A DNA stretch of 51,775 nucleotides from Oceanobacillus polygoni (GTDB lineage Bacteria; Bacillota; Bacilli; Bacillales; Amphibacillaceae), in NCBI RefSeq assembly GCF_008304605.1, contig NZ_PIJY01000045.1, forward strand, positions 1-51,775, written 5' to 3'. The notes beneath the pieces are model-generated. The model was given only the letters and a program-made list of their open reading frames with translations, was not told the DNA's origin and did no database searches. Position 1 is the stretch's first letter; every line of letters starts with the position of its first letter. Of the stretch, positions 49,302 to 51,775 are shown piece after piece. Position numbers and translations under genes: made by a program.

Positions 49302-49379
49302 ATACTAAGCAATTAGGTTAGTGCGAAGTTTATATAAAATATAAATAAAGAAATATTTTTTACAAGTCTAATTCACGTA

Positions 49380-50144
49380 TTACTTTTCATACAAAGCCAT
49401 CCATTCATCAATTGCAAAGGATTGTATATCACCTTGTGCATCAAATTTAAATTGGTAATATTTTTGAATCGTTTCAGGCGCGTTATTAAGGTAGTGGGAT
49501 ACTTTCTTAATATCGTCGATAGAATCAAGTGTACGGTGAACCCATTCAGCATATGGAAGGGGCTTTTTTCGCTCCGTTTCTTTTAACAGCTTTAACTTAT
49601 TTTTTTCAAGCAACGTTTTCCATTCGGATATTTTTCGAGAACGAACATGGCTATCATCACGCATCTTTTCAAGTGCATTAACGAATTCATCATAGTGCTT
49701 ATTTTCGGCTGCAATATTATCGATGAACAGAAATTTCCCGGAAGGTTTTAAAACACGTTGTACCTCATCAATGAATCTACCCGCATCTGGAAAATGATGT
49801 GCAGCAATACGACAGGTAACGATATCAAAGTAATTATCGATAAATGGCAGATTTTCAGCATCAGCAATGACGTAATGCGTATTTGTTAAATCGCTTAGAT
49901 AATCAGCTGTATTTTCCAGCATTTCCTTTGTAATGTCTGTGGAAATTACTGTTTTTACGTATGGTGATATAGTCTTTGTAACATGCCCTCCGCCTGTTGC
50001 AATATCTAATGCTACCATATTTGGCTTTAGCTCTAACCATTCCTTTAATAGCTCTAAATCAGTACCACCAGCATGTGTACTGCTCGTTACATAGGCTTCC
50101 TTATTTTTGCTGAATACTTCCTTCACCTTATTTTTTTCTTCCAT
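49380..50144 (-). CDS. Class I SAM-dependent methyltransferase (UbiE/YcgJ-like)
   Basis: A 254-aa methyltransferase with motif I ALDIATGGGHVTK (about residues 45-57), the acidic residue of motif II in VISTDITKEML, and motif post-I ADAENLPFIDNYFDIVTC. This pattern matches the Methyltransf_11/UbiE-like group. The C-terminal region contains KKPLPYAEWVHRTLDSID, which I cannot tie to a substrate. It resembles small-molecule methyltransferases such as B. subtilis YcgJ; no pathway is implied by neighbours. It is divergent from the LysR regulator, so it may be a target of it. Confidence 0.8.
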   Translation of the reverse strand: MEEKNKVKEVFSKNKEAYVTSSTHAGGTDLELLKEWLELKPNMVALDIATGGGHVTKTISPYVKTVISTDITKEMLENTADYLSDLTNTHYVIADAENLPFIDNYFDIVTCRIAAHHFPDAGRFIDEVQRVLKPSGKFLFIDNIAAENKHYDEFVNALEKMRDDSHVRSRKISEWKTLLEKNKLKLLKETERKKPLPYAEWVHRTLDSIDDIKKVSHYLNNAPETIQKYYQFKFDAQGDIQSFAIDEWMALYEK

Positions 50145-50268
50145 ATCATTTCCCTACTCTCTAAATAGTTTTGATTATTCTTACTTTTATTTTAAGCTTC
50201 TAGATGCGATAAGTAAAATACTGATATATAATCAATAGTAATTACAAAAAGTTATCAGGGGGATTCCG

Positions 50269-51132
50269 ATGAAAATCGATGATTATGAGTTACTTTTAAA
50301 ATTAAATGAAGTTGGAACAATTAGGGGGACAGCTAAGGTTATTCTTATTTCACAGCCGGCTGTAACACAACGTTTAAAATATATCGAGGAGTACTTTGGT
50401 GAGATGATCTTCATACGAACATCAAAGCGTCTTATGCCAACCCCGAGCGGTGAAATCATTTTAGAGCATGCGAAACAAGTAATAGAACGAGAAAGAGCGT
50501 TAAAAAATAAACTATCAGAAGCAGGTAAAGATATTCAAGGAACATTGTCGATTGCTTGTTCCTCGTTGATTAGTCAACGATTTCTCCCCGCAATCCTTGG
50601 GGAATTCACTGCTGCTTATCCGAAGGTGGCTATTGATCTCGTAACAGGAATTAGTGAAGATATAAAAAGAGATCATAAAAAATATCATGTTTGTATCATT
50701 AGAGGGGAAAAGTTAAAGGAGACAACATCGATTCGTTTATTTGATGATCCGCTGTATATGTTTGACACAGAGCCATTCCCCAATAATCAAGTAAAAGAAA
50801 GGCCACTTATATCCTTTAAAAGTGATGACAGTATGCATGAACTAGTCGATAACTGGCTTTATCACCATCAAGATCAAATCAAACCATTGAAAACAATGAC
50901 CGTAGACCAAATTGAAACTTGTAAGCAATTTATGAAGCAAGGACTTGGTATGGCAGTATTACCAAAAAGTGTATCCTCTTCATTAATGGATACATATCCG
51001 CATATCCCGCTTGTGCTGGAAGGCGAAAATGTAGCGCGTTATACTTGGCTTTGCTATCAAGAAGGAATTCGTAAGTTGCCGCAGGTTGATAAATTTATTA
51101 CAGCACTTACGCAAACAACATTTCTTGCGTAA
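50269..51132 (+). CDS. LysR-family transcriptional regulator
   Basis: A 287-aa LysR-type regulator with the N-terminal winged helix-turn-helix (residues 1-60, KVILISQPAVTQRLKYIEEYFGEMIFIRT) and a C-terminal periplasmic-binding-protein-like effector domain starting near residue 90 (GTLSIACSSLISQRFLP). The effector is not predictable. It is transcribed divergently from the methyltransferase gene across a 124-nt region, the usual LysR arrangement, with the ohr gene 108 nt downstream on the same strand. CAGGGGGA precedes the ATG. Confidence 0.88.
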   Translation: MKIDDYELLLKLNEVGTIRGTAKVILISQPAVTQRLKYIEEYFGEMIFIRTSKRLMPTPSGEIILEHAKQVIERERALKNKLSEAGKDIQGTLSIACSSLISQRFLPAILGEFTAAYPKVAIDLVTGISEDIKRDHKKYHVCIIRGEKLKETTSIRLFDDPLYMFDTEPFPNNQVKERPLISFKSDDSMHELVDNWLYHHQDQIKPLKTMTVDQIETCKQFMKQGLGMAVLPKSVSSSLMDTYPHIPLVLEGENVARYTWLCYQEGIRKLPQVDKFITALTQTTFLA

Positions 51133-51153
51133 TAATGGAAGATTAATGTTAAT

Positions 51154-51168
51154 AAATAAAGTTTATTT
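51154..51168. promoter_or_regulatory. 15-bp palindrome upstream of ohr
   Basis: AAATAAA-G-TTTATTT is a perfect palindrome in the LysR-ohr gap. It does not resemble the published OhrR operator core (TACAATT/AATTGTA). It could be an operator or chance in AT-rich DNA. Confidence 0.25.
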
Positions 51169-51240
51169 CCTATTCATGTTTAACAAGTGATTGGAAAAGG
51201 AATTGTCTTATTAAATACAGGAAATAGGAGTGAACTTTTA

Positions 51241-51663
51241 ATGAGCGATGTAATTTTCACTGCAAAAGCAACTGCTACAAATGGGCGAGAGGGTCATGTG
51301 AAGTCGGATGATGGTTTAATCGATTTGGAACTTGTTAACCCTGCATCGAATAATAACGATAAGAAAGGTTCAAATCCAGAGCAATTATTTGCGGCAGGCT
51401 ATGCAGCTTGTTATGATGGAGCATTAAATTTAGTTGCATCCAAGCAAGATCTAAAAATTGATTCTGAAACAATAGCTGAAGTAAGCTTTATGAAGGATGA
51501 ATCCGATGGTGGTTTTAAAATTGGCGTCACGCTGACTATTGAAATTGAAGGAGTAAATCCGGAGGAAGCGGAAGATTTAGCGGAGAAAGCCCATCAAGTA
51601 TGTCCATACTCGAAGGCGACAAGGGGAAATATCGAGGTGAAATTAAATCCACAGGTAGTATAA
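51241..51663 (+). CDS. ohr: Organic hydroperoxide resistance protein (Ohr/OsmC family)
   Basis: Ohr is a thiol-dependent peroxidase that reduces organic hydroperoxides. The 140-aa product has the two reactive cysteines of the family: Cys57 in GYAACYDGAL and Cys121 in HQVCPYSKATRGN. The N-terminus SDVIFTAKATATNGREG is typical of the Ohr rather than OsmC subgroup. The start is ATG 51241, with AGGAGTGA upstream; the frame open from 51187 adds an unrelated leader. No ohrR gene is next to it within the window. Confidence 0.92.
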   Translation: MSDVIFTAKATATNGREGHVKSDDGLIDLELVNPASNNNDKKGSNPEQLFAAGYAACYDGALNLVASKQDLKIDSETIAEVSFMKDESDGGFKIGVTLTIEIEGVNPEEAEDLAEKAHQVCPYSKATRGNIEVKLNPQVV

Positions 51664-51699
51664 ATTTGGTGTTTTATGCTGCAAAAGATATAAACGAAT

Positions 51700-51732
51700 T
51701 GCGGTGATTACACTAGTAGATAAATTACCGCA
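51700..51732 (+). terminator. Possible terminator after ohr
   Basis: TGCGGTGATT (51700-51709) pairs with AATTACCGCA (51723-51732) with one wobble pair. The following T content is weak (CGATAATTAACTTATTTT). Confidence 0.45.
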
Positions 51733-51775
51733 CGATAATTAACTTATTTTAAAAGACGACTCCAATTCATTTTGA

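Noticed and set aside
48880..49312. Open frames of 75-92 codons on both strands downstream of pyrE
   Set aside because: They lie inside the inverted composite repeat, overlap one another and have no ribosome sites; the openness follows from the high G+C content.

Overview
The window is a chromosomal core segment of a low-GC, endospore-forming Firmicute. Gene content and order (ylbJ-ylbL-tmcAL-ylbN-rpmF-gerR-ylbP, bshC-mraZ-dcw, spoIIGA-sigE-sigG, ylmC-H-divIVA-ileS, lspA-rluD, pyr operon) follow Bacillus subtilis closely. The synteny gaps and the abundant structured intergenic repeats suggest a halotolerant Bacillaceae genus such as Oceanobacillus or Virgibacillus. That genus assignment is an inference.

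Layout. 1-6.4 kb: ylbJ (-), ylbL, tmcAL (-), ylbN, rpmF, gerR (ylbO) and the acetyltransferase ylbP (-). 6.6-8.8 kb: a DUF3397 membrane protein and bshC (bacillithiol synthesis). 8.9-25.8 kb: the division and cell wall cluster mraZ-rsmH-ftsL-pbpB-spoVD-murE-murF-mraY-murD-spoVE-divIB-ftsA-ftsZ. murG and murB, which usually lie between spoVE and divIB, are absent here, as are ylxW, ylxX and sbp. 25.8-26.75 kb: a gene-free stretch with a GC-rich composite repeat. 26.8-29.3 kb: spoIIGA-sigE-sigG. 29.5-33.5 kb: ylmC-ylmD-ylmE-sepF-ylmG-ylmH-divIVA. 33.5-36.9 kb: T-box, a structured 300-nt repeat, then ileS. 37.0-38.4 kb: lspA and rluD. 38.4-48.9 kb: pyrR-pyrB-pyrC-carA-carB-pyrK-pyrD-pyrF-pyrE, with two PyrR attenuators and no pyrP. 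48.9-49.3 kb: a second composite repeat, inverted relative to the first. 49.4-51.7 kb: a SAM methyltransferase (-), a LysR regulator and ohr.

How the genes fit together. The dcw cluster supplies the cytoplasmic steps of meso-DAP peptidoglycan synthesis, the divisome (FtsL, PBP2B, DivIB, FtsA, FtsZ) and the sporulation-specific pair SpoVD/SpoVE. The spo block supplies the mother-cell factor SigE with its activating protease SpoIIGA, and the late forespore factor SigG. The ylm block adds SepF and DivIVA. The pyr operon encodes all of UMP synthesis, with tightly overlapping genes.

I found no novel protein-coding system such as a defence island, CRISPR array, prophage or biosynthetic cluster; the proteins are almost all recognisable core functions. 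The interesting material is non-coding. It comprises a sigG leader in which the 5' arm of an RBS-masking stem lies inside the sigma-F promoter, two facing clusters of MraZ-like boxes around the bshC-mraZ terminator, and four families of structured intergenic repeats. Several of these repeats lie in leaders of essential or regulated genes (rpmF, ftsA, ftsZ, ileS, pyrR).
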